From positions 1 to 50,035 of the forward strand of contig NZ_CAMPJD010000034.1 of NCBI RefSeq assembly GCF_946886695.1: a stretch of 50,035 nucleotides of DNA, in the 5' to 3' direction. The stretch is from an uncultured Pseudoxanthomonas sp. Its GTDB lineage: Bacteria; Pseudomonadota; Gammaproteobacteria; Xanthomonadales; Xanthomonadaceae. A model generated the notes under the pieces. It was not told the DNA's origin, searched no databases, and saw nothing but the letters and a program-made list of their open reading frames with translations. Position 1 is the stretch's first letter; the number at the start of each line of letters is the position of its first letter. Below, in pieces: positions 8,005-15,216 of this stretch. The position numbers and the translations under genes are program-made.

Positions 8005-8391
8005 ATGGCACTGAAGACCACGCTCTGGGATTCGGCGGAGTATCTGAAAACCGAATCGGACATCACCGCCTATCTGGACGCGTGCTTCGAAGAGGCTGGC
8101 GATGATCCAGCCTTCCTGGTGCATGCGCTGGGTGTGGCGGCGCGCGCACGCAACATGAGCCAGCTGGCGCGTGACACTGGACTGACGCGCGAGGGCCTGT
8201 ACAAGGCGCTGTCCAGCGACGGCAATCCCAGCTTCGGCACGGTGCTGAAAGTGGCCGGTGCGATGGGCTACCGGTTTGCGCTGGTCAGCAAGCGAGCCAA
8301 GCCGAGCCGCAGGGCGGGCAAGCGGACCGTAGCGCCGGATGCGCCGACCGGCGCAGGCAAGCGGAGTGCCGCGCGGGCCAAGCAAGGATGA
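8005..8391 (+). CDS. HTH antitoxin of the addiction module
   Basis: 128 aa. It starts MALKTTLWDSAEYLKTESDITAYLDACFEE, typical of the putative addiction-module antitoxins paired with HigB-like killers (TIGR02684-like). An HTH follows (NMSQLARDTGLTREGLYKALSSDGNPSFGTVLKVAGAMGYRFAL, about 49-93). The last 30-35 residues form an unusual Lys/Arg/Ala-rich tail (KRAKPSRRAGKR through GKRSAARAKQG) not needed for the fold, perhaps an extra DNA-contacting extension. It likely represses its own operon through the palindrome at 7655. GC content is like the core genome, unlike the AT-rich cassettes on both sides. Confidence 0.9.
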   Translation: MALKTTLWDSAEYLKTESDITAYLDACFEEAGDDPAFLVHALGVAARARNMSQLARDTGLTREGLYKALSSDGNPSFGTVLKVAGAMGYRFALVSKRAKPSRRAGKRTVAPDAPTGAGKRSAARAKQG

Positions 8392-8473
8392 GTGGCGGTC
8401 CTCGCATCCGGCCATCGCGGGTCGCCAGTGACCAGGCGATACCGCGCACCGTCCAGCAGCGTGCGCCTTCGGC

Positions 8474-9577
8474 ATGACGCTGACCCTCGACCATCTGCGC
8501 CGCTATGCCGTCGCCCGCAGTCTGTTCAAGCCGACGACCCTGCCGCGTGCGATCCAGCGGCTGGGTTTCGTGCAAGCGGACCCGATCCGGGCGCCGGCAC
8601 GCGCGCAGGACCTGACGCTGCGCCATCGTGTCGCCGGCTATCGCGCCGGTGATCTGGAACGGCGGTATCCACGCCTGGCGCTGGAAGAGGACTTCTTCGT
8701 CAACTACGGTTTCCTGCCGCGCGAGCATCACCAGCTGATGCATCCGCGCAAGGCACGCGAGGCGTGGACGCCCGCGCGCTGGAAGCAGGCGCAGGCGGTG
8801 CTGGCCTTCGTCACTGAGCGCGGCACCGCGCATCCGCGCGACGTGGATGCGCACTTCGGGCATGGCAAGACGACCAATTGGTTCGGTGGTTCGTCGAACG
8901 CGAGCACGCAGTTGCTGGACGGCATGCATTACCGCGGGCTGTTGCGGGTGGCGCGCCGCGAGGGTGGTACGCGGGTCTATGCGCCGCGTGTCGGTGACGC
9001 GACACCTGTCGCGACGTCCGATGCGGAGGCGCGGCTGGATGCGTTGCTCGACATCATCGTGCGCAAGTACGCACCGTTGCCGGCCGCGAGCCTGGGCCAG
9101 TTGCTGGGCTATCTGCGCAGCGGCGTGCCGCAATGGACCGACCTGCGCGCGGCAGCGCTGAAGCGTGCGCGCCAGCGGTTGGGCACGGCCCGGGTCGATG
9201 GGGTGGACTGGTACTGGCCGGCGGACGAGGATCCACGCTCCCGGCGCTGGAAGCCGGGCGACCAGGTGCGGCTGCTGACGCCGTTCGATCCGGTGGTCTG
9301 GGACCGGCGGCGGTTCGAGATGTTCTGGGGCTGGACGTATCGGTTCGAGGCTTACACGCCGGCGCCGAAGCGGAAGCTGGGGTATTACGCGCTACCGGTG
9401 CTGTGGGGTGATCGGGTGATTGGGTGGGCGAATCTGAGTGTGGTCGATGGGGAGCTGCGGTCGACGTTCGGGTATGTGGATGGAAAAGATACTCGGGATG
9501 CCGCGCTGGGCTCTGCTCTTAAAGCAGAGGTGGGTCGTATCCGCATCTTCTTGGGTTTGGAAAATAACGCCGGATAG
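8474..9577 (+). CDS. Winged-helix (HTH_42/YcaQ-like) protein, possible DNA glycosylase
   Basis: 367 aa. The N-terminal part has the HTH_42 layout (LDHLRRYAVARSLF, then LGFVQADPIRAPARAQDLTLRHRV). In the AlkZ/YcaQ interstrand-crosslink glycosylases the catalytic motif is QxD at this place, and QAD is present here at about residues 34-36. The C-terminal part (KRKLGYYALPVLWGDRVIGWANLSV) is also typical. The product may therefore repair alkylated or crosslinked bases, though the family includes members of unknown activity. Start ATG 8474. The last 100 bases become more AT-rich and carry a 7-bp inverted repeat (9511-9529), at the boundary with the retron. Confidence 0.82.
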   Translation: MTLTLDHLRRYAVARSLFKPTTLPRAIQRLGFVQADPIRAPARAQDLTLRHRVAGYRAGDLERRYPRLALEEDFFVNYGFLPREHHQLMHPRKAREAWTPARWKQAQAVLAFVTERGTAHPRDVDAHFGHGKTTNWFGGSSNASTQLLDGMHYRGLLRVARREGGTRVYAPRVGDATPVATSDAEARLDALLDIIVRKYAPLPAASLGQLLGYLRSGVPQWTDLRAAALKRARQRLGTARVDGVDWYWPADEDPRSRRWKPGDQVRLLTPFDPVVWDRRRFEMFWGWTYRFEAYTPAPKRKLGYYALPVLWGDRVIGWANLSVVDGELRSTFGYVDGKDTRDAALGSALKAEVGRIRIFLGLENNAG

Positions 9578-9580
9578 TAG

Positions 9581-9616
9581 CTAGTGGGTCTGCACACTGC
9601 GCTTGAGTGCAACTAG
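9581..9616. repeat. Nested inverted repeat at the 3' end of the retron RT gene
   Basis: CTAGT (9581) pairs with ACTAG (9612-9616), and TGCAC (9591) with GTGCA (9607-9611), around a short loop. The element overlaps the RT stop codon and lies only 3 bases past the end of the converging 8474 gene. It could be a weak terminator or a boundary structure of the retron insertion. No T tract is present. Confidence 0.4.
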
Positions 9617-10578
9617 GCAGGCGTTAACTCAGTGATTCTCGATGACAGGAAGGCCTCTACTCGCTCAATGCCGTACTTTCTGCCTAGGCCAGTGATGAAT
9701 GCTGGCTCGACAGCTGCAACATGGGCCAACATGCCCTTCAATGCAGGAAGATCCTCGGGCGGAAGCGTTCCCTGAAGAGCTAAAAACACTCTGGTTTTCA
9801 GACTTCTTTTGGTGTCCCTTCCGATTGAAATTTTCCGCTGAGGCGTGATGTTCACGCCTGTGACAGACATTCGCCGCTTACGAGAAAGATGCTGCGTTTT
9901 CTTTATGTTGACTTGTAGGTACGGAAGGATCTCCGTAGCGATCTCAAAAAAATCTCTCTCAAGAAGGGCTGCCGCCTCCTTCGACCTTGATGAAATGTAG
10001 ATGTCATCTGCATAGCGTGTGTAAGTGCCGCCACGTCGACGCGATGCGCGAGACATCGCTTCGTCGAAACTGTGCAAGAGCACATTTGAGAGGTGTGGTG
10101 ACGAGGGTGCGCCAATGCTTAGGACGAGCTTGTTGGTTTCCTTCTGATAGCGACAGACTATACGAATGATCGCTTCAATTGTGCGAGCGTCTAAATCAAC
10201 ATTGCCTCTATTGATCTCTCGCAGCAAGAAAGCTCGCACAACTGAGCCAGTTATGGAAGGGAAAAAGTTGGAGAAATCGAGTCTAACTATGTAGTTAGAC
10301 TCGATATGCGTAGCAGCGTGCATTGCAATGTTGCGTCCTTTTCTATAGGAGAAGACGCAGTCATGGACTTGCAGGTTTCTGAGAAGATCGTTCGCTATCC
10401 AGCGCTGTGCCGCCTTCAGTGCAGGACTAGGATGATGTATGTCTCGTAGCTCGCCATTCCGCTTCGGAATCTTATAGTGCTTGTACCTATGAGGTGCGTT
10501 GATGATGAGGCGCTCTGCCTCAATGCCAGAGGTTCTTAGTAGCTTCGACAGCTCCAGTAGAAATTCAGAGTAGTTCAT
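9613..10578 (-). CDS. Retron-type reverse transcriptase
   Basis: 321 aa from the ATG at 10578 (MNYSEFLLELSKLL), which overlaps the effector stop by 14 bases; a longer frame to 10704 runs inside the effector gene and is unlikely. RT motifs are intact: YKIPKRNGELRDIHHP (about 35-50), the catalytic Asp in DFSNFFPSI (101-109), GAPSSPHLSN (156-165) and YADD (189-192). The VTG triplet (239-241), diagnostic of retron RTs, is followed by a basic thumb region (SIGRDTKRSLKTRVF). There is no maturase or endonuclease domain, which argues against a group II intron. In retrons this enzyme copies the msd part of the adjacent RNA into multicopy DNA and holds the effector in check. Confidence 0.95.
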   Translation of the reverse strand: MNYSEFLLELSKLLRTSGIEAERLIINAPHRYKHYKIPKRNGELRDIHHPSPALKAAQRWIANDLLRNLQVHDCVFSYRKGRNIAMHAATHIESNYIVRLDFSNFFPSITGSVVRAFLLREINRGNVDLDARTIEAIIRIVCRYQKETNKLVLSIGAPSSPHLSNVLLHSFDEAMSRASRRRGGTYTRYADDIYISSRSKEAAALLERDFFEIATEILPYLQVNIKKTQHLSRKRRMSVTGVNITPQRKISIGRDTKRSLKTRVFLALQGTLPPEDLPALKGMLAHVAAVEPAFITGLGRKYGIERVEAFLSSRITELTPA

Positions 10579-11506
10579 GATTTCTACTCTCGATCTCTTC
10601 CAAAGCTTCTGGAACGTGCTGGCGGTACGCTTCAGACCAAGCTGCCTTAACTTCAGTTGCTTCCTGCCCGCCTCCGTCAATGAATGGCATCTTCGATTTG
10701 CCAACGACTCGGATCATGTCGCCCATGTGTGTGCGCGCAACGCGACCCATTGTGGTTAGGAGTGCCACGAGAAGGCGAATATCTGTCTTTTCGTACTTCC
10801 CGAAGGTTCTGTTGACGAGATCGAACAGGTCGTCTTCGGTGACTACGCCTGCCAGATCGATCATCTTGTCGATGATCGCAAGCTGTTCGCGTGGTGAATA
10901 CTCTTTCCAATCGCTATGAGAGTAGCGCTTGGCATAGCTTCTTGCGCGCTTCTCTTCTCCAAGAAGTCTTGTTCGAATCTGATCGAACGACGCAGCAACA
11001 TCGTCAGTGATGATGATTGGCTGCGGGGAGAATGAGCTGTTAGCGTTTATTTTTTTTACGGGACCCAGGATGATGAAAGAATCTCCCTGGTGCTCGTGTG
11101 CGACGGCCACGAGCATCTTTCTGCTTATGTTGTCGTTTGCAGAAAATAGCCCCAATTCTGCGATGGATCCTGGGCTTTCTGGAAAGAGCAGAAGGCTGTC
11201 AACTGTATTGGCAATCGTCTCCTCAATGACTGCAAGATCTCTTGAGGCTCTGCGCTCGTCTACCTGCCGGAGGAGATCAGTTACGGCATTCTCTGCTTGC
11301 ACGCAAACGATCTTTTGCTCGTTTTCCTCGATCCACGTAAGAAACTGCCGACGAATTTTGGGTGGCGCGCCGGGCTGGGGATCTGCTGCGCCACAGACAA
11401 AGCAAAGATGCACGCCGGTACTGAAATGCAAGTCCCCCCGCTTGAAGAAGCTCACAATCCTTGAGCGCGGGGGGTCAAATGCTTTGTTTTCCTTAACTAC
11501 TTGCAA
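10565..11506 (-). CDS. Type II-A retron effector, NDT-like (RcaT / St85-Ec86 class)
   Basis: 313 aa. The N-terminal half is a nucleoside-deoxyribosyltransferase-like Rossmann domain: HLCFVCGA (33-40), DLAVIEETIANTVDSLLLFP (90-109), ESPGSIAELGLFS (110-122), SRKMLVAV and SFIILGPV. This closely parallels the Ec86/Eco1 effector (ILFPESPGSFTELGAFS). The Glu in the AELG motif (E117) aligns with the Glu in TELG reported as catalytic in Eco1, whose effector is reported to consume NAD+. The C-terminal half is helical and probably contacts DNA or the RT. The start is TTG at 11506: an in-frame TAG lies two codons upstream and an AAGG Shine-Dalgarno-like run precedes it. Composition is AT-rich. It lies between the candidate msr-msd and the RT gene, the expected type II-A order. 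Confidence 0.92.
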   Translation of the reverse strand: MQVVKENKAFDPPRSRIVSFFKRGDLHFSTGVHLCFVCGAADPQPGAPPKIRRQFLTWIEENEQKIVCVQAENAVTDLLRQVDERRASRDLAVIEETIANTVDSLLLFPESPGSIAELGLFSANDNISRKMLVAVAHEHQGDSFIILGPVKKINANSSFSPQPIIITDDVAASFDQIRTRLLGEEKRARSYAKRYSHSDWKEYSPREQLAIIDKMIDLAGVVTEDDLFDLVNRTFGKYEKTDIRLLVALLTTMGRVARTHMGDMIRVVGKSKMPFIDGGGQEATEVKAAWSEAYRQHVPEALEEIESRNHELL

Positions 11507-11520
11507 GCGCTACCTACCTT

Positions 11521-11700
11521 GATAGCGGCGAATCCCTTTGGGGTTTGCCGTAGGCGAACCCCAAAGGGATTCGCCGCAACGATGTCGTTCAAACTGATCG
11601 GCCTGGCTGTACACCCGGCACGGAACCCAGCAGCAACCTGAGCCCAGCTAGATAGCAGCTTCATAGTATCTGCGGTTTGAGACTTGCTGCAATCACCTGC
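11521..11700 (-). ncRNA. Candidate retron msr-msd RNA
   Basis: The space upstream of the effector contains a near-perfect 25-bp hairpin: arms 11525-11549 and 11553-11577, loop of three bases, one T-G wobble at 11546/11556. This is the size and shape of a long msd stem. On the minus strand it is preceded by a series of short hairpins as expected for msr: a 5-bp stem near 11648-11662, CTCAG/CTGGG near 11625-11643, an interrupted GCC-GG stem near 11601-11619, and CGAT/ATCG near 11582-11602. I could not identify a convincing a1/a2 complementary pair or the branching guanosine, so both ends are approximate. A frame reading through the region (11497-11754) is not credible as a gene. Confidence 0.6.
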
Positions 11701-11832
11701 GAGATGACCCCAACCTTGGGGCCCGATGACCACGGGGGCTCTGTAGGCATGCATCCCGAACCGTTAAAATTCCCAACGCCAGCGAGCGTCGCCGCCGCCA
11801 TCGCACCCGGCATCCCTCACTGGAGTTCCTGC

Positions 11833-12150
11833 ATGTCCCGTCCCCTCGCGCCCGCCGGGCGCCTGTTCGCTGTCGCCGCCTTCATCGAAGGCTTCACCTG
11901 GGCCGGGCTGCTGATCGGCATGTGGCTCAAGTACGGGCCGGTGGGCAACGAACTGGGCGTGAAGATCTTCGGGCCGCTGCATGGCGGCGCCTTCCTGTTC
12001 TACGTCGTCGCCACCGTGCTGTCCGCGCTGCGCCTGCGTTGGCCGTGGTGGGCCACGCTGCTCGCCCTGATCGCCGCCGTGCCGCCGCTGGTGACCGTGC
12101 CGCTGGAGATGTGGTTCCGCCGGATCGGTTTGCTAAGCCCGCGCGCCTGA
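11833..12150 (+). CDS. DUF3817 small integral membrane protein
   Basis: 105 aa from the ATG at 11833 (MSRPLAPAGRLFAVAAFIEGFTWAGLLIGMWLKYG). It carries the family signature EGFTW near residue 19, the central HG of PLHGGAFLFYV, and three to four hydrophobic helices. Function of the family is unknown; it resembles the membrane part of some transporters. The leader and first third of this gene are duplicated in decayed form at 7069. The gene is divergent from the retron, whose promoter must lie between about 11700 and the start. Confidence 0.88.
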   Translation: MSRPLAPAGRLFAVAAFIEGFTWAGLLIGMWLKYGPVGNELGVKIFGPLHGGAFLFYVVATVLSALRLRWPWWATLLALIAAVPPLVTVPLEMWFRRIGLLSPRA

Positions 12151-12161
12151 CGTTGCGAGGT

Positions 12162-12183
12162 GGCGGGCCTGGGCCCGCCCTAC
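12162..12183 (-). repeat. GTAG-type REP palindrome
   Basis: GGCGGGCC (12162-12169) pairs with GGCCCGCC (12172-12179) around TG. Read on the minus strand the element begins GTAGGGCGGGCC, the layout of GTAG-headed REP sequences common in Xanthomonadaceae. It lies between the DUF3817 and HPP genes and may double as a weak terminator. Confidence 0.6.
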
Positions 12184-12246
12184 GATGACGGGCGGGCACA
12201 TGTCTTGGCATAGACTGCGGCGCCCATTTCCCTTGCGCATCCGCCC

Positions 12247-13200
12247 ATGAGCCCGCCCTCCCGCCTGACCGAGTTGCGCTTGCTGCTGGGCATCGAGCGC
12301 AACACCACCCGCCATGGCGAGAAATGGATATCGGGCATCGGCGCGCTGCTGGGCATCGTGTCCGTGTACTGGCTGACCCGGTGGACGTTCCCGACCGAAG
12401 CCGCGGCGGCCGTGGGCGGCGCGTTGATGGTCACCTCGATGGGCGCCTCGGCCGTGCTGCTGTTCGCCGTACCGCAGGGCGCGTTGTCGCAGCCGTGGGC
12501 CGTGGTGGGCGGCCACCTGCTGTCTGCCGTCATCGGCGTGAGCTGCCAGAAACTGTTCCCCGGCCACTCTTGGACCGCCGCCCTTGCGGTCGGCCTCGCC
12601 GTGCTGGGCATGTACTACCTGCGCTGCATCCACCCGCCCGGTGGCGCCACCGCCCTGGCCGCGGTGATCGGCGGCCCGGACGTACACGCGCTCGGCTACC
12701 ACTACGTGCTGATGCCGATCCTGATCAATGTCATCGCGATCCTCTCCATGGCCATCGCCTTCAACGCCCTGTTTCCGTGGCGCCGCTACCCGGCCCACCT
12801 GCACCGCCGCCGCCAGGCCTCGCGCATCACCCAGCCCGCGCAACGCCAGTTCGAACTGACCCAGGAAGATTTCTCCGCGGCGATGGAGCAACTCAACTCC
12901 TACGTCGACATCACCACCGAGAACCTCACCGAACTGCTGGAACTGGCCAAGCAGCACGCCGAGCGCAACATCACCCATCCGGATGCGATCGTCCGCGGGC
13001 GCTTCTACAGCAACGGCAAACTCGGCCGCTTGTGGAGCGTGCGGCACGTAATCGAAAGCGAGGGCCCGGCGCTGCAGTACCACGTCGTGGCCGGCGAACA
13101 GACCGGCACCACGGGCGCGTCCAGCGTCGATGCATTCCGGCAGTGGGCACGTTTCGAGGTGGTGCTGCAGGAGAATGGGCGGTGGGTGATCGCGGACTAG
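12247..13200 (+). CDS. HPP-family membrane protein
   Basis: 317 aa. The N-terminal half has four hydrophobic helices. The HPP signature sits in LRCIHPPGGATALAAVIGG (about 125-143), with a preceding conserved MVTSMGASAVLLFAVPQGALSQPWAVVGGH block. HPP proteins occur in bacteria and plant plastids, where a nitrite-transport role has been reported. The C-terminal 130 residues are soluble and charged, with no CBS domain recognised (family members often carry one), and may be a species-specific extension. It ends 16 bases from the converging LuxR-hydrolase gene. Confidence 0.88.
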   Translation: MSPPSRLTELRLLLGIERNTTRHGEKWISGIGALLGIVSVYWLTRWTFPTEAAAAVGGALMVTSMGASAVLLFAVPQGALSQPWAVVGGHLLSAVIGVSCQKLFPGHSWTAALAVGLAVLGMYYLRCIHPPGGATALAAVIGGPDVHALGYHYVLMPILINVIAILSMAIAFNALFPWRRYPAHLHRRRQASRITQPAQRQFELTQEDFSAAMEQLNSYVDITTENLTELLELAKQHAERNITHPDAIVRGRFYSNGKLGRLWSVRHVIESEGPALQYHVVAGEQTGTTGASSVDAFRQWARFEVVLQENGRWVIAD

Positions 13201-13216
13201 CATTCGTCATGCCCGC

Positions 13217-14269
13217 TCAGTCCGCCGCCGACCCCCGCAATAACGCCATCGCCTGAGTCCGCGACTGCACGCCCAGCTTTTCGTAGATTCGCGTGAGCGC
13301 GTTGCGCACGGTCTTGTCGCTGATGAACAGCGTGGCCGCGATCTGCGCATTGGTCCTGCCGGCCACCAGCTCCGCCACGATCTTGCGCTCACGCGGCGTC
13401 AATTCCGCCAGGCGTTCCTCGCCCTGCGGTGCGCCACCGAGGAACGCGAGCACTTCCTGGCGGAAGCGCTGCCAGGCCGGCTCGTGTTCCAGCAGCACGT
13501 GGTTGCGCGATTCCAGCTCGACGAAGCGCGCGCCCGGGATGCCGGCCGCCAGCAGCCGCCCTTCCTCCAGCGGCACCACACCGTCCTGGCGCGCATGCAG
13601 CACCAGCGTAGGGACGCGGACCTGGTCGAGCAGCGCGGTGACATTGATGCGCGCGCGCGCCTCCAGCAGTGCGGTGGCGGCGTCCGCCGTGGTCGTGGTA
13701 CGCGCCAACTCGTTGAACCAGTGCACCTGGGCTTCCGTGGCATCGGGAATGAAGCGCGACGTGAACACCTGCCGGAACACCGGGTTCTGGTCGGCCCAGC
13801 CGGCCCGCGCAATGTCGATGATGGCCCGGTACAACCGCGCCGCCTCTTCATTGCCACGCTCGTAAGGGCCGCGCGCGTACGCCCCGTACAGCAGCAGCCG
13901 GGACACGCGCTGCGGATGCTTCACCGCATACGCCACGCAGGCCGCCGCCCCCTGCGAGATACCCATCAGCGCGAAGGGCTCGTGCAGGCCCGCCGCGTCC
14001 ACCAACGCCTCCAGGTCGCCCAGCCAGTGATCCAGGGTCAGATGCCGCGCATCGCCGCCGCTCATGCCGCAGCCGCGTTCGTCATGGCGCAGCAGCCGGT
14101 AGTGCTCGCCGAAGAACCGGTACCAGTGCCGCCAGATGGGGCTCTGCAGGTCGTATTCCAGATGGCTGAGCCAGTTCGCCGCCTTGACCAGCACGGGCCC
14201 GCCGCCCATCGACGCCCACGCCAGACGCGCGCCGTCGCCGGTGGTCAGGTAGCGGATCGCCTGCTGCAT
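13217..14269 (-). CDS. Alpha/beta hydrolase fused to a LuxR-type HTH
   Basis: 350 aa from the ATG at 14269 (MQQAIRYLTTGDGARLAW). The hydrolase fold occupies about 1-275 with nucleophile elbow GISQGAAA (Ser105), a probable catalytic Asp in HARQDGVVP, and His in ESRNHVLLEHEPAW. A LuxR/GerE HTH closes the protein (LTPRERKIVAELVAGRTNAQIAATLFISDKTVRNALTRIYEKLGV). This is a ligand-sensing or ligand-cleaving transcription factor design. Two identical 14-base elements lie just upstream of the start (14307 and 14349), likely its own operators. It is divergent from mddA. The ligand is unknown. Confidence 0.9.
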   Translation of the reverse strand: MQQAIRYLTTGDGARLAWASMGGGPVLVKAANWLSHLEYDLQSPIWRHWYRFFGEHYRLLRHDERGCGMSGGDARHLTLDHWLGDLEALVDAAGLHEPFALMGISQGAAACVAYAVKHPQRVSRLLLYGAYARGPYERGNEEAARLYRAIIDIARAGWADQNPVFRQVFTSRFIPDATEAQVHWFNELARTTTTADAATALLEARARINVTALLDQVRVPTLVLHARQDGVVPLEEGRLLAAGIPGARFVELESRNHVLLEHEPAWQRFRQEVLAFLGGAPQGEERLAELTPRERKIVAELVAGRTNAQIAATLFISDKTVRNALTRIYEKLGVQSRTQAMALLRGSAAD

Positions 14270-14306
14270 GCGGCCATCCCGGAAGGAAACCGGCCCGCAG
14301 TGTAGC

Positions 14307-14362
14307 CGGGACATTGTTCCCCCGCCTGGCGCGGACGATGCCGTGCGTCGGGACATTGTTCC
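14307..14362. promoter_or_regulatory. Two direct copies of CGGGACATTGTTCC, 42 bases apart
   Basis: CGGGACATTGTTCC occurs at 14307-14320 and again at 14349-14362. The start-to-start distance is 42 bases, four helical turns. Each copy is itself a near palindrome (GGGACA / TGTTCC around T). They sit in the spacer between the divergent LuxR-hydrolase and mddA genes, so they are probably operators for that regulator or another dimeric factor. Confidence 0.6.
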
Positions 14363-14454
14363 TCTGCCGCAGACGGCATGGACCGGCCACGCTGCCCTAA
14401 CCCATCCCGCGCGCCCGCAGCGGCCCCCGGCTGCGCCGCGCCCACCACGAGGCC

Positions 14455-15216
14455 ATGATGAAACGCACCCTGATCCTGCTCTACGGCGTGGCCTGCTACG
14501 CCGTGTTCTTCGCCACGTTCCTGTATGCCATCGGCTTCATCGGCAACCTCTGGGTGCCGAAGGGCATGGATTCCCCGCCCACCGCGCCGTTCGCCACCGC
14601 GCTGCTGATCGACCTCGGCCTGCTCGCCCTGTTCGCAGTGCAGCACAGCGTGATGGCGCGCCCCGCCTTCAAGCGGGCATGGACGCGGCTGATACCTGAA
14701 TCGGCGGAACGCAGCACCTATACCCTGCTGTCGAGCGTCGCGCTGATCCTGCTGTTCTGGCTGTGGAGTCCACTGGGCGGCACGGTCTGGGACGTGCAGC
14801 ACCCCGCCGCGCGCACTGCCCTGTACACGCTCTTCGCGGTCGGCTGGATGCTGCTGCTGTACACGACGTTTCTGCTGAATCACTTCGACCTGTTCGGCCT
14901 GCGCCAGGTCTGGCTGCAGTTCCGCGGACGGCCCTATACCTCGCTGCCATTCCGCACCCCGACCGTGTACCGCTGGGTACGCCACCCGCTGTATGTGGCG
15001 TGGCTGCTGACCTTCTGGGCCACGCCGACCATGACCATGACGCACCTGCTGTTCGCGGTGATGACGACGGTCTACATCCTGCTCGCGATCCGCTGGGAGG
15101 AGCGCGATCTGGTCGCCGCACTGCCGGAGTACGCGGACTACCGCCGGCGCGTGCCGATGCTGGTGCCGGGAACGCGCCGCGCGAAGAAAGCCCAGCGCTC
15201 TAGGTCTCTGGCGTGA
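14455..15216 (+). CDS. mddA: Methanethiol S-methyltransferase
   Basis: 253 aa (MMKRTLILLYGVACYAVFF; an ATG one codon later is equally possible). MddA is a membrane methyltransferase that converts methanethiol to dimethyl sulfide with S-adenosylmethionine, related to isoprenylcysteine methyltransferases and NnrU. About five hydrophobic helices are visible. Family blocks include IGFIGNLWVPKGMDSP near 24-39, LLNHFDLFGLRQVW near 140-153, and the ICMT-like VYRWVRHPLYVAWLL followed by RWEERDLVAALPEYADYRRRVPMLVPG. It overlaps the converging 15200 gene by 17 bases. The divergent LuxR-type hydrolase may regulate it. Confidence 0.88.
   Translation: MMKRTLILLYGVACYAVFFATFLYAIGFIGNLWVPKGMDSPPTAPFATALLIDLGLLALFAVQHSVMARPAFKRAWTRLIPESAERSTYTLLSSVALILLFWLWSPLGGTVWDVQHPAARTALYTLFAVGWMLLLYTTFLLNHFDLFGLRQVWLQFRGRPYTSLPFRTPTVYRWVRHPLYVAWLLTFWATPTMTMTHLLFAVMTTVYILLAIRWEERDLVAALPEYADYRRRVPMLVPGTRRAKKAQRSRSLA

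Noticed and set aside
9511..9529. 7-bp inverted repeat CTCTGCT/AGCAGAG inside the 3' end of the YcaQ-like gene
   Set aside because: Within coding sequence, no T tract and no duplicate seen elsewhere; not supported as a functional site.
9613..10578. Group II intron maturase or diversity-generating retroelement RT
   Set aside because: No maturase or endonuclease domain; VTG motif, short length and the NDT-type partner fit a retron. No template/variable repeat pair or Avd-like gene was seen.
11497..11754. 85-aa open frame across the candidate msr-msd region
   Set aside because: It reads straight through both arms of the 25-bp hairpin and overlaps the effector start; no family resemblance. An accidental frame in structured RNA is the better explanation.
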